Assembly: GCF_037392515.1 (NCBI RefSeq)
Contig: NC_090295.1
Span: 21,778,001 to 21,842,000 of the forward strand
DNA from: Haliotis asinina
Lineage: Eukaryota; Mollusca; Gastropoda; Lepetellida; Haliotidae
Direction: 5' to 3'
Length of the DNA: 64,000 nt
Shown here: positions 23,214 through 35,200 of the stretch, one piece after another
Layout: each line of letters opens with the position of its first letter
Position numbering within the stretch: position 1 is the stretch's first letter
Program-made: the position numbers and the translations under genes
Notes under the pieces: model-generated
What the model was told of the DNA's origin: nothing
The model's input: only the letters and a program-made list of their open reading frames with translations
The model's database searches: none

Positions 23214-24179
23214 GTTCATAAAAATATTTCCTCTTCATCATTCCAACCTCTAAATTCCATTTGGAGAACTTTGATGTAAATATTTTGTATTTTACAAAGC
23301 TGGGGATAAAAGTAATTGCTATGCTGTAATGTTGCTTATTTTGACAATATTTATGCCAGTCCCAGGGACCAACAGAATCAAGAATCAGAAAACATGAACA
23401 CAATGTGAATGTGAAGATCAAAGCAGTCTACACCAATTCTGAATTCTGTATAAGGATGCATTGTACAGGTAGCATTGTTTCTTAGTATTATCCTTGTATT
23501 GAGTTGTAAGAAATAGCTGAAAGATGAGAGGTGTGACAGTTTGTCTCTCATTTTCTGACCTGTATTCTTTACTTAAACTGCTTGTTTATAATGACTTAGA
23601 GAGTGGTGCAAGTGTCCTGCTTGCCTAAAGTGCTGGAATCAGATGTGCAGAGTTGCCTCCCTTGGTGTGCCAGAATCCTATGACCATGCTTTTCTAGTCC
23701 ACGTTTGTTCTATGTTTTCTGTTTTGTTTGTCCATCTGTTATGAAAGTGTGTGGTGTAATCATGTCAACAGGAAATGCTATTAAAACCCATTGACAGTTG
23801 TAAATCATGAATAGATATTATCGAAATCTTCTTTCATTTTTGTTGTGTTCAATTTTCATACCTGTGTTGATACTGGAAAGGAATAATACCTTTGATTTCC
23901 TTGTAAGGATCAGCTTACTGAGATGGTTGTTATGAATAGTTAAAAAAATATGGCTCAAATAAACAGTATTTGGCAATGATAAAATATATGGAGAAAATAC
24001 CACGGACATATTGTCTTTGCTTTGAAAATATACCGCTCACAAAACGTAGAGGATATTGCAGAGGATAAACAGAGCTGCAAAACAGAGGAATGTACATTTC
24101 TCCGAGTACTTTAGGTATGATGCCTTTTAGTGACATATATGAGTTATAGGTGACCAACATTTTCTGTGGATAAATCTTA

Positions 24180-24470
24180 ATCTTTAATCTTCAGGGGTCG
24201 TTCCAGACCATACTTCATCCCTTCATACAATTGGCCCACCTTAGCATGTTGCACATTGACCACCAGGTCTACATCATCATGCCACACATCCTGCCATTTT
24301 CACACTGCCACAGACTAGGATAGTACCAGGGTCACCTTGCTCATGTAGTCCTTGAGCATAGCAAGCCATCTCCAGCAGCACCAACTCCAAACTTCCACGG
24401 CCAGCAATGTCTGCCAACCTTTACCCCACAGAAAATGTGAGGGATATGCTTGGACAACAGTTTTTCACTA
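24180..24470 (+). pseudogene. Decayed Tc1-like transposase C-terminal fragment
   Basis: At 24,392-24,462 the translation runs through PAMSANLYPTENVRDMLGQQ, a clear relic of the Tc1-family block around SPDLNPIE.VWDMLG. The block just before (LQQHQLQT) is in another frame, so at least one frameshift has occurred. The catalytic DDE region is not recognisable as an intact domain. Confidence 0.6.
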
Positions 24471-25084
24471 ACCTCCATCACATTGGCAGAGTTAAAATTG
24501 AACATTAAGCTTTCCTGTTTTTGCTTGATTTTAAATGTTATGGAGAATAGTCGCCACCTATGAATAGAATTGAAAGACAAAATACAATCTTGGCCGAAAT
24601 AACAATAATTACAAATTTGATGAAATCCTCTCAGTTTTTTCAAAGACCGATATATTTGATCTCTGTTATTTTGAACCAGATTCAAACAACATATACTGGT
24701 GCTTAGAATACATTTTACTCACGTGTGAAAAGACAGCAATATCTCACATGCTGACAAAGGATATGACATGTTTTGACTGGCCCTTAGACAGATGGACTCT
24801 CCACATTCATCTGGCATACTTGCATCCCTAAGATGGATTATAGAATGCTGCCCAGATCACCTCACTTTGCTATACAGCCATAGTTTTATTCCATTGATGT
24901 GTCAGGATCTGCTGTTTGTGGATAGAATGCTGCTCATATCTCACTGTACTGAACAGCCATATCCCCTTGTGTGCTGGATCGGCAGTTAGTGAATATAACA
25001 CATGGACAGATCATATTCAGCTGTGATCTGACATAGTTCTGCCCTTCTGATGTTCCTTTCAAGACTGTTATGAGCTTGGTCTGT

Positions 25085-25200
25085 TGAGTGAGTATGATTT
25101 CACTCTGCTTTTAGTGATTTTACAACAATATCCCTATAGGGGACACCAGAAATGAGCCTCACATGTAATAACCACTGGGCTAACCCTACACCCCTATTTA
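25085..25200 (-). mobile_element. SINE family A, degraded
   Basis: On the minus strand the order GGGTTAGCCCAGTGGTTATT, ATGTGAGGCTCATTTCTGGT, GTCCCCTATAGGGATATTGT is recognisable as family A. The B box is eroded. Confidence 0.5.
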
Positions 25201-25374
25201 TCAGAACACATCCACACCAGATTGAAACGATTAAGGGCAGTCAAGTGTATGGTAGTTTACAAGATGTGATAGTAACCAGTTGTCTCCCCCTTACATGTCA
25301 CGCCATAAACTACTTAGAACTTGAAGATTAGATAACTTGTGTTTTAATTAAACAAGAGTGATTGATTGATTGAG

Positions 25375-25575
25375 CAAGTGAGTTTAGTTTTGCACCATCT
25401 GTATGGAGACGGTCTGTAAATAATTGAGTCTGGACCAGACAATCCAGTGATCAACAACATAAGCATCAATCTGTGCAATTGGAAATTGAGTATGTGTCAA
25501 CCATGTTAGCCTTTAATGGCAAGCTTGGGCTGCTGAACGCCTGAAGGCCTGTTCTATCCTGGACCTTTACAAGTC
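25375..25575 (-). mobile_element. SINE family B
   Basis: The + strand shows the reverse complement: GTGAGTTTAGTTTTGCACCA, CGGTCTGTAAATAATTGAGT, CTGGACCAGACAATCCAGTG, ATCAACAACATAAGCATCAA and GCCTGTTCTATCCTGGACCT. Confidence 0.85.
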
Positions 25576-26120
25576 AATTGAAAAAGAAATTAAAATGTTT
25601 TTTAAAATATGATCGTATCTTCCATACATTAACATATAATGTTGTCGGTTTGAGGCTGGTTTGTAAACAGGTAGATTGAATATTGACAACCAAGAGGACA
25701 AACATGGAACCTTGCCCACAATTTCAATCAATACATTTGCTGATTAGGAGTTAAATATTTTCTAGCCGTCATGAATGTATTTAACACGTTTTCAGTACTG
25801 AACGATAAACGCATACTGCAAACAAAACAAACTGCCAATTACTATGTGAAGAATTTCTCATCTGGATTTGAACCAAAAGAGGATATTTGGCAGATTTCCA
25901 ACACGCACCTGCTTACCAGAGTGGGTAGAGTAACCTCCCTTCACCTATTCCTCAGGAAAAGTTCTGCAAACTAACACAAAACACAAAAACTCACCACAGT
26001 TTTCCTACACCTTAATATCCAATATTAAGTCGTTTTGTTTTTCAAAAAGATCATAATTTATCACAATCAAATAAACTATTAACGCGCCACAAAAAATATC
26101 GACGGTGGCGCTGGGATTTG

Positions 26121-26128
26121 TGACGTCA
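26121..26128. promoter_or_regulatory. Palindromic CRE, TGACGTCA
   Basis: A perfect cAMP-response-type site 167 bases before the proposed start of the coiled-coil gene, within a locally GC-richer stretch (ACGCGCC, GACGGTGGCGCTGG). It is a plausible core-promoter element, but position is the only support. Confidence 0.45.
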
Positions 26129-26153
26129 TACAACAACAAGGGTTTGTTTGAAA

Positions 26154-26275
26154 ATGGCTGCCTCCATGGCCTGAGGAACCCTCTCGCACTCAGGTTTTCG
26201 ATAAAAATGGCCTGTGGTCAGGAAGGATATTTTTCGTGATGGTTTACCGTGATGAAATAACGTGACTGGATGTAG
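26154..26275 (+). promoter_or_regulatory. Cluster of upstream ORFs in the putative 5' leader
   Basis: Short ORFs precede the main start: 26154-26174 (six codons, with a second in-frame ATG at 26166), 26207-26239 (10 codons), 26239-26265 (8 codons), 26252-26260 (ATG AAA TAA) and 26270-26275 (ATG directly followed by TAG). None overlaps the main ATG at 26295. If transcription starts upstream they would be expected to reduce translation; if it starts further down, fewer apply. The first ATG lies in AAAATGGCTGCC, a YY1-like core-promoter motif. Confidence 0.45.
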
Positions 26276-26294
26276 AAGATTGTGCGCTATTGCC

Positions 26295-29200
26295 ATGGCA
26301 GATATAGGGAACCAGAAAATATCGGTAAGTCAGTCGCTTTTCAGTCGGGCGTGACTGTCAAATGCTTGTCTGATCATGACTTGAAAGTGAAGACGGGGTG
26401 ACTAAATTTCATTGTCATGATCTGTCTTATTGAAGCGCATTTATTTTGTGCCAGTTTTCTTCAACGAATACCTTAGAGCCTAATGGAATTCTAACGGCAA
26501 TGTTTAGAAAAGAAATTCGGAAGAAAAACTTGCAAGCCGGGAGACCTAGTTTTTTCAATCAATATTTGTGAACTGGAAGAATTTGAAAATTATCTTATAG
26601 CCTACACAAGCCATATTAAGAAAAGTTTGACCATTTTAATTTTCAAAATCCCATGTTTTAATAACCTTTCTGTTTCATGCATATAATTAATAATATTGCA
26701 TGGTTAGAGAATATGTTCACCAACACCACTTATCCAAGGATCCAAAGTCGGGGTGAATATTCACTGTCTTTACAAAACTAATCCTGGCGTTTGAGGAGGC
26801 ATGGGACTCACTGAGAGATCAGTGTAACATTCAAAAACCTACAGTCAGCTAGGCTATCCAACTGTCCCTATTCATGAAATGGTTCATATAGTATTCCAAA
26901 GTTAGTGAGAAGAAAATGCTGCTAACAACACTGACAAATTGTCGTTTGAAACAATTATGATCAGTAATTAATTACACATGTGTTGATTCCACATCAGTAT
27001 TTTACTGTCAAGTATTTACATTTTTATTGGAAGATAGAACTTGCAAAGGGCAAAATCAGAGGTAAAAGTTCTACCCATTACCAAAAATTACTTCTGAAAA
27101 TCCCATTGTTCAGGTAAAGGAAGAGATTTCACCATTTGCTCCGGAGTGATCCCTGGAAATGCATTATATTCATTTGGATTATTTTGAAGGGTTAAGATTT
27201 AGATTTAGGGTTAGGTTTACGCTTTGTATACAATGATAAATAATGTGGGTGACAGGTGGAAATCTTTCCAAATCAGATTCTTTGACCATGGTGAAATACA
27301 GTTCATGAGACACACAGAAAAAATAACCATAAATTATTATTATCAGTGATTGACTGTTTGATAACGTTTTTACGAAGCAAGTGAAATTTGGATGTCTGTT
27401 GTATGAGACGCATGGAGTGTAAACCTGATAAATACAAGATTTTGTATTGACTCACAATCGAGAATCCTTACTGTGACTGTAGAACATTGTTTATATGGCA
27501 ACAATTTCATGAATCAGTGTGTGAAATAGCCAATGGCCTGCTCGCCGGTCTCAAGGCAAATTCAGTCAAGCCAGTAAATCGCTGGCCTGGCTGTCTTGTA
27601 AAATTTCATCATGTTCATGGGGTCATTTTGTAGCTATATCACTCTCTCTGACTTGTTCAGTTCCAGTTTAAATAACACACTTTTAAATCATGCAAGATTG
27701 TGACTTGCTAAAAATATTCATTTGTTCAACTTATTGTTGAAACTGGTGTCTATATTCACATTTTGGACTCGTGAATCGTTTTTTTGGCGAGTAACTATCA
27801 GGCATAGCAAACCTGACTGGGTGGCAAAATTTGGAAACTATTAAATCACACACTGTGAGTTTTGTCAATATGTCTACAAGTGGAAGCAGTTTGGTCTGGA
27901 CATTGTAATAAGTGTCAAGCAAGAAACTGAAAGGTTATCATGAATTGCTTGATTTTACACATGGTAAAATATTTTGTTTGTTTGTCTGTTTATTTTCTTT
28001 TGTGTATATTTATTGTGTGGGTAAGCAGACAAATGTATTAAATCAATATACGAGGACTGTCAGTCAACATCATTACATTAGAATGAGCTATAACGACCTT
28101 GCTCTAACACTAGAATGTATTTTATGCACAGTGTCATTTAGAAAGTGGTCAAATGTAATATATGTCACATTTGAGATTACACTCCTTCAGAAACCATATT
28201 GTGTTGATGACAAGGTGCCTGATTCAGAAGATTAGGGTTCAACTCATGGATAGACCCAACCAGTCAAAAGCACTGGAATCTCTACTCACTGAGGAAGTGT
28301 AATCCCAAAAGAAGACATGTATAGTGATCCACTCCCAGAATCTTTGTAGTTCTTTGACTGATGTTGTAATTTTATTGTCATTTCACAAATTCTCCTGGAC
28401 TAACAGCTAGTCTCTGAAATGAACATATTTTACTGAAAAACGTTCATTGTGAAAAAAAATAATATAATAATATAATGAAATGGAGCCCGGAGACTTTCTT
28501 CATGAAGCTAAGGAAAGCTAGACTTGCCATATTTTCTAGACTTGCGTGGGCTTTCTTGGATATATATACTTCAGGGTCTGTACGACAGACTAAAATTCTC
28601 CATGCAGATGATTTGACCACATTTACTGCTGAACATATTCAGTTGTAAACAGTGTTAAATTTCATGGTCCTGATAGGATAAGGGATGGCTATCCATACAA
28701 CGCAATGACATGACTTCAAAAGTATTTGAGGGCTTTAGGAGTGAGATTGTTCAAATTGCTCTTAAGGCCAGACCAGATTTATTTCTTGTTTTACAGGTCT
28801 GCTTGTCATATTTTTTCAAGAATAAAACAAAATTAATTTTCTACACTAAATTAACATCCTAATGTTTTTATGTGGCCAAAATGTAAACTTACACTAAAAA
28901 TGATTTTAGATCGTTTTACACTCCATATATACTTTACAAATTGCCAAAAGTAATTACTTTGAGTATTTAGAAGGAATGTTACTTTTGTGTGCATCCCTTG
29001 GGATGCAGTGACCCATTTCATTATAGTGCTACTAATATGGTAACTCCACATTAAAGTGAGGAAGTTACCATAGTTGTATTGAATCAGGACCCAGTATATT
29101 TTGGGATGGTATTTTTCGCAACATGCTAAACAAGTTAAAGGTACATGGTTTTTAAACTTTGGTTCAAACAGTATATGTCATCTCCTGCTTGTCTTTAGCA

Positions 29201-32200
29201 TTTATACCAATCTTTGAATGTGAAACATGGCCCATATCCATGGTTGTTTAATGCGGACAGCACAATGCATAACAAAGATACCTGTGTACAGTCATGTGAT
29301 AAATTACTCTTAATCCTATCAACAAAGTGCTGGCGTGCAGTATCTAGTCTCAGAGGGGTCAGTTTCAGGAACTGAAACTCTTCAGCAGTAACCTGACACT
29401 GTGCCTTTATCGCCTCTCCTGTGTCTGCTCTTGGAGATGGTTGCCAAGATGGTTGGTTGGTTGTTTTTTGTTTAATGGTTCGCTCAGCAATATTTCAACT
29501 GTATGGCGGTGGTCTGAAAATAATTGAGTCTGAACCAGACAATCCAGTGATCAACAGCATGAGCAGTCAGTATGTCAACCAGGTCAGCAAGCTAGACCAC
29601 CTGTTAGTCACCTGGTATGACAAGCACAAGCTAGACCACCTGTTAGTCACCTGGTATGACAAGCACAAGCTAGACCACCTGTTAGTCACCTGGTATGACA
29701 AGCACATGCTGAGATGGAATGAAGGTTATTTATGCTTAGGTCAGAACTGTTTTTTAAATATTTTAATATATTATCTTCCAAAAATGTGTTCAAGATACCA
29801 TTTATGAGATATACAGAAAAAATGGCAAATGATTATCATGGAACATGTCAACCAACATTTGACCCAACCAACTGAAATTTGTGTCTCTGTTGTTTGAGAC
29901 ACCTAGAGTGCTGACATGGTAAATATCTCTTGATATACTGGAAGTCATGACAAATGAAATGAAAGGGGGATGTGATTTACAAAATGTTTACATTTTATGT
30001 TTATTAGTATGTCTTGTATCAACAGACAAGAATAAGTGCTGCCATTACTCAGTGTGTATCATAGCGTAGTGGTTAGTGCATTTGCTTCTCAAGCTCATAA
30101 CCCAGGTTCGATTCCCTACATGGGTACAATGTGTGAAGACAAATTCTTGTCCCCACTGTGATAATGAGTGAGTGAGGTTAGTGTTACGCCACACTCAGCA
30201 TTATTCCACTATATTGCAGCAGTCTGTAAATAATCGAGTCTGGACCAGACAGTCCAGTGGTCAACAGCATGAGCATTGACCTTCGCAATTGGGAACCGAT
30301 GACATGTGTCAACCGAGTTAGCTCAGTCTGTCGCCTCTTAAGACAAGCATAGTCGCCTTTTATGGCAAGCATGGGTTGCTGAAGGCCTATTCTAGCCTGG
30401 ACCTTCACAGGTGATAATGTGATATTGCTAGAATATTGCTAAATGTGGTGTAAAACCAAACTCACTCACTCACTCACTCGCTGACTATGTCATCGATTCC
30501 CAGTTGCACAATATTTTGCTAGTTTTTAGGTTGTTTAGTTTACAGAATTTAATTAAAGGTAACTACATTAATTGGTGATATTGGAGTACCAGTGCTGAAT
30601 TTGGAGGGGTTTGAATTTACAGTAAGCATCTAAGATTATTTTGGACAGCACATTTAGCTGTAGAAACAAAGTGACAAGCCTCACATTCCCCTTTCATGTT
30701 TACAACAAACTAAATGTTAAAGTAGGCAATATAGACATGTATGAATGTGCCATTGATTTTATATTCAGACAGACCATCCCTTGACAGAGCTTGAGGGAGA
30801 TCAGTGGTAATGTTATTGCCACTGGCATAGTTCAGACATTATTGATCAGTGTTATATCACTTCTGACTCATGCACCTGTACAGATTACGCTATCTGGAAT
30901 AAACAAAACTTTATCTGTATTATCAAGCATTACAATGGAAATTCCAGTGTGTGTCATCCCATGCTTGCACAACAGAGCATGAATATTCTCATCTCAGTTG
31001 ATGCGATAGCCTTGGTCTCTAATGAGCTTCCTATTTGATCACATTCAATAATGTTTTAAAAAATAGAGTAATTGAAAAATGGTATCTTGCAGGATTTCAA
31101 ATGCCTTCTTTTAAACTGCGTGTCAAAAAATAAGGTTTATCTACAGTCATGTACAGTCTTGACACAAGCATGAATTTTTATACGTCCAGGTCAATTAAAT
31201 TGATTTAAAACTTTTAACATCATTTTCATTAGAATTTATTGTTAATTCGAGACTATTTTTAGTTCTCATATACCAGACTGAACAGTGTCTGCAAACTGGA
31301 GGGCAGCTGGAGACTGATGGGAATGGGAATTGGGTGTTCCAGATTTTTCCCCCCCAAAATGTTTTTGAAACTTTGGATCGAAAGTTTAAGGATAATTCTC
31401 ATGGAAATAAAGTACTTCCATGGTGGCATATTTAATTTGAAGGTACATGTGTAATTATTTAAAGTATTTAAAAAAGGTTGTTACAAATTTGTGTCAACAT
31501 GTTCAAAGAGCATTTGTCTACCTTTGTTTAAAGGGGCACTGGTGCGGAGCGAATAATGTTTCTCACCAACGGTCTAATTACGAAACCTAGCTGCATATTG
31601 GTCAGGACCTGCGCCCTCGACCGTGATGGACACTTTCTCCACCGTAAAAAGTGAGGAGGCCGGATGCCCATCACATTAAAATATCCATGGTATTCCTTAT
31701 CTGATTAAATATAAGGATAAAATATCCCAGCAGTGTAGTTTTTTTTCTGATCGTATAGTCACTGATCCAATTTGATCCTATTTCTGTGTTTTTTACCTCC
31801 ATATTTTATCATGTCATGTGAAAATATGATGTCTACATACATGTAGCAAGTCATTTGTTTCATATAAGTCTGAAAGATTGCAAAGCTTTATATTTAGATA
31901 GTTTTGAGGGTTGGCCCAGCTGTCATAGCAAACATCATACGTAAATGTTGGTAGCTATGACCCTGATTTATTATCTATGATAATAAAAAACACATAGTTG
32001 ATTAAATATCTGAATTCGTAAACTAATAACAATGACTTTGCCATTGGTAGAGAAATCTGATTAAATTTTCTTACGTGTAAAAAAACTGATTATACCCATT
32101 TACCCAAGTACACAGCAAACACCTATGTGCATTTCTTATGTATCAATGAAGTTCCGTTGGTATCCTCAAAACAGTTTCGGCCTATAAGTGTTTTCAGGCT

Positions 32201-35200
32201 GCATGCGACACAGAGATTACATCTTCCTTGCTGTAACTCACATTTGATGGTATAAACCTACACATGTTATTTGTCATCATTCACTTGATGGCCAGTTAAT
32301 GAATTTATAATGGGCATAAATAGTGGTAACACCACTAAAATTACTTGACATAGGTTCCCATTTGGCATTTCTCCTGTCTGGAGTAAATACACAACATTAT
32401 AAATTAAAGTCTGTAGTGGCAACTGTATTGCATGTTATGTACTATGTGCATGTAAGTGATGCAAGAGGGTTTGTCAGCTGACAAACAAACATAGATCAAA
32501 GGATTAACCGATAACACACTGACTGATTTATTACTTCCACAGTGGATTTGTAAAAAGGCAGTGTTTATGAGTGTAGATTTATGTAATCTATACTAAATAC
32601 ACCCTGTTGTGAAGTACAAGTGTAAAAACAACATCCTTCCTACAAAGAATTTTTTTTCATATCACTGGCAGATGAGTAAACTTCAGGGTGTTTGATTTAT
32701 TTTCATAATAACGAAGTAAAATGACTTCATCTTTGTTGATCAGTCTACACATAAACTATAAATTGCACATATGGGAGGTGCAGTCGAGATCACGAACCAG
32801 TTACAAATTCTGGGATATCATCTGGGTACTCAAGGGAGAAAAACAATAACAAAAGAAACCAGTCGTCGGAAATTGCTCCACATCAGTGCCCCTTTAAGGG
32901 CAATTGATCAATCATCTGAAAAGCAGTTTTATGCTGTGAGATGTCTTAGGCCATGTTTCCACAGAATTAGTAATCGAAAACATTGATTGGCATAAAAACT
33001 GGAGGAAAACCTTTAATACAGGTCAGTACATTTAAAATGTATATATTTTGATTACAATCAATAATCGTTCACCACACGTCCTCCGATAATCGACAGTGCA
33101 TGGATTTGGTTTCTGATTCCCAACAGATGTACATGTGTTAGTAAGTCCTGTACTTGTAGAATATTTGTAAAATCAGCCTAATTTGCCCCACTCACTCCTA
33201 TGTTGAACCAAGCCAGTTCAAATGGTTAAATGTATTCCCCTGAAATAAGCCTATTAGCTTTCCAGAAATTTAATAATTGGGGATGTTTCTTAAAGTCATA
33301 CACTTTTGTTTTATACAAGTTTATCATCAGAGATCAAGCACTCAGTAAGTCAACAGCCTTTGTTCAAACATTCATGAAACTAAGTAGTTTGGGGCTGGAC
33401 GTACATGTATTAATCCCTTAGAATCTACACTCCTGTGTACTGTAGATGAATACCTGTCATGTACACAAGAAAATATGGACTGTCATATAAACCATAGATC
33501 ATAGAACCATAAGAGTTATTGGGTGTTGATTACTTGCAAACTGGTATGAAAGTTCGTAAGGCCTGCTAATATTGCCCTGCCCTGCCCTGCCCTACCCTAC
33601 CCGGATACGAATTTTGTTAATTCCTGACATCAAATTTGCCAGAAATGACAAGATGTTCTTCTTCCCAGGCTAAAATTGTGAGTTTTTCAACATCTAAGCC
33701 ATGAATAATTCATAAAACAAGTGACTATAAATTATGTCTAAAGCTTCAAAGACAGTACTACCTTTTAATCATCACAGAACAATATTTTACATTGTTTAAA
33801 CTATACCATTCCCAAATAGTAGGGAATATTCCATTCTGCGAGCATACCATTAGCCAATGCCTATGCATATGAGAAAAAGCAATATATATTCATATAGATG
33901 AAGCATTTCCAAACGAATGGAATAAATTGTCACATTTAACTTAATTTATCTTCATCATCTGATCCTCCTTTTCTTCCATCATTTGTATTATATCAATGTT
34001 GTAAATCTAATATCCCCTACTTTTTTTGAATGGTATGTTAGTCACATGATCATAATTGGTCCAGGTATTGGGGCAAACCTTACATTATGAATGGTCCTTT
34101 AAATCCTTTTTGGCTTTGGTACATAGTAAAATATGTAACTACCTGACCTAACATGATACAAAGGTCAGTCTTCTTTAGTACCTGTAATTGGATATTATTG
34201 TGTATCGCTCGGGATGTAATATATACATTTTTTTTTCTCATTCATTTTACATCTGGAGTTAATGCTGAGCGGACACTTCTCACAAAATCCCCAAGGACAG
34301 GTGTCAGTTATTACGCAGGCTAGCAAAGACTTGGCATTAAATCTTTATTGGCCCTGGTACGTTGTAAAAACTAAAATAATTATTATTACTCTGCCCTAAC
34401 ACCATATGAAAGGTCTGTGTCGTTCATGTCCCCTAAACTGCAAACTGTCACACTCATGGTGTAAATATTCGTAATGCCTTCCCAATCCTGTAAGCTCATA
34501 TATTACTCTGGGCTGACAATATAAACCAGTGTAGGTTGGAGGAATGGAATTGTTTTGACAACCGACTTGGAATGGAATGTGTACTGGTGAATGATACTGG
34601 GATATATAGAATGGCTGGTGAACTGTTTGAATAACTTTTCCAGGAATAAGATTAACTTTCTGTCAGTGGGTTCTATTGACACTCAGGGGTGATGGGCTTG
34701 GCCTCAGAATAAATGGTTTTGTTATGATTTAGTACAGGGCATGTTTTATGTATGATACACAGAGTTTCATGCATGTCCACAAGGGACTTGAGTTCAATAT
34801 TCAGTCTGATAACATCGGCATGTACGTACTTGTTCACCAAATATTTGGCTTACTGACCATGGCTGTTGTAATCATTTCCATGTTATGAGAGTTTATGTCA
34901 GATATAAGTGAAAATAGAACTATGTCAATTGAAATCTGTGCATTGGGGAAACTATCTGAGGCTTTGTAATGTTTACAAATGTGATTGTATTACAACATCT
35001 ATGATTCACTTCAACAATGTTGTTTTTCTCTGCAAAGTCACAAAAATAAAATTATTATGAAATCTGAAAGTGAATATCCAAAGGTCCAAAATATGATGGG
35101 TGGTGGGGGTAGCCTAGTGTTTAAGGTGCTCGCTCATGATGTGAAAGCCACAGATTTAATTCCCCTCGTGGGTACAGTGTGTGAAGGTCACTCTGATGTC

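Larger units (their letters stand above)
22761..26120. other. Intergenic region between ALG3 and the coiled-coil gene
   Basis: This must contain the ALG3 3' UTR, whose end I cannot place. Identified inside are a hairpin (23,102), a Tc1-like fossil (24,180) and two SINE copies (25,085 and 25,370). A diverged tandem pair of about 100 bp sits near 24,830-24,975 (ATAGAATGCTGCyCAkATC in both). I see no exon in the rest. Confidence 0.6.

Noticed and set aside
24058..24077. CAGAGGATAAACAGAGCTG resembling the 79-bp array unit
   Set aside because: Only one 19-base match with one mismatch in a simple GAGGATA context; too short to claim dispersal of the array.
29421..29807. 128-codon frame with repeated LDHLLVTWYDKHK
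   Set aside because: It reads through a SINE-B copy with an internal 39-bp triplication.
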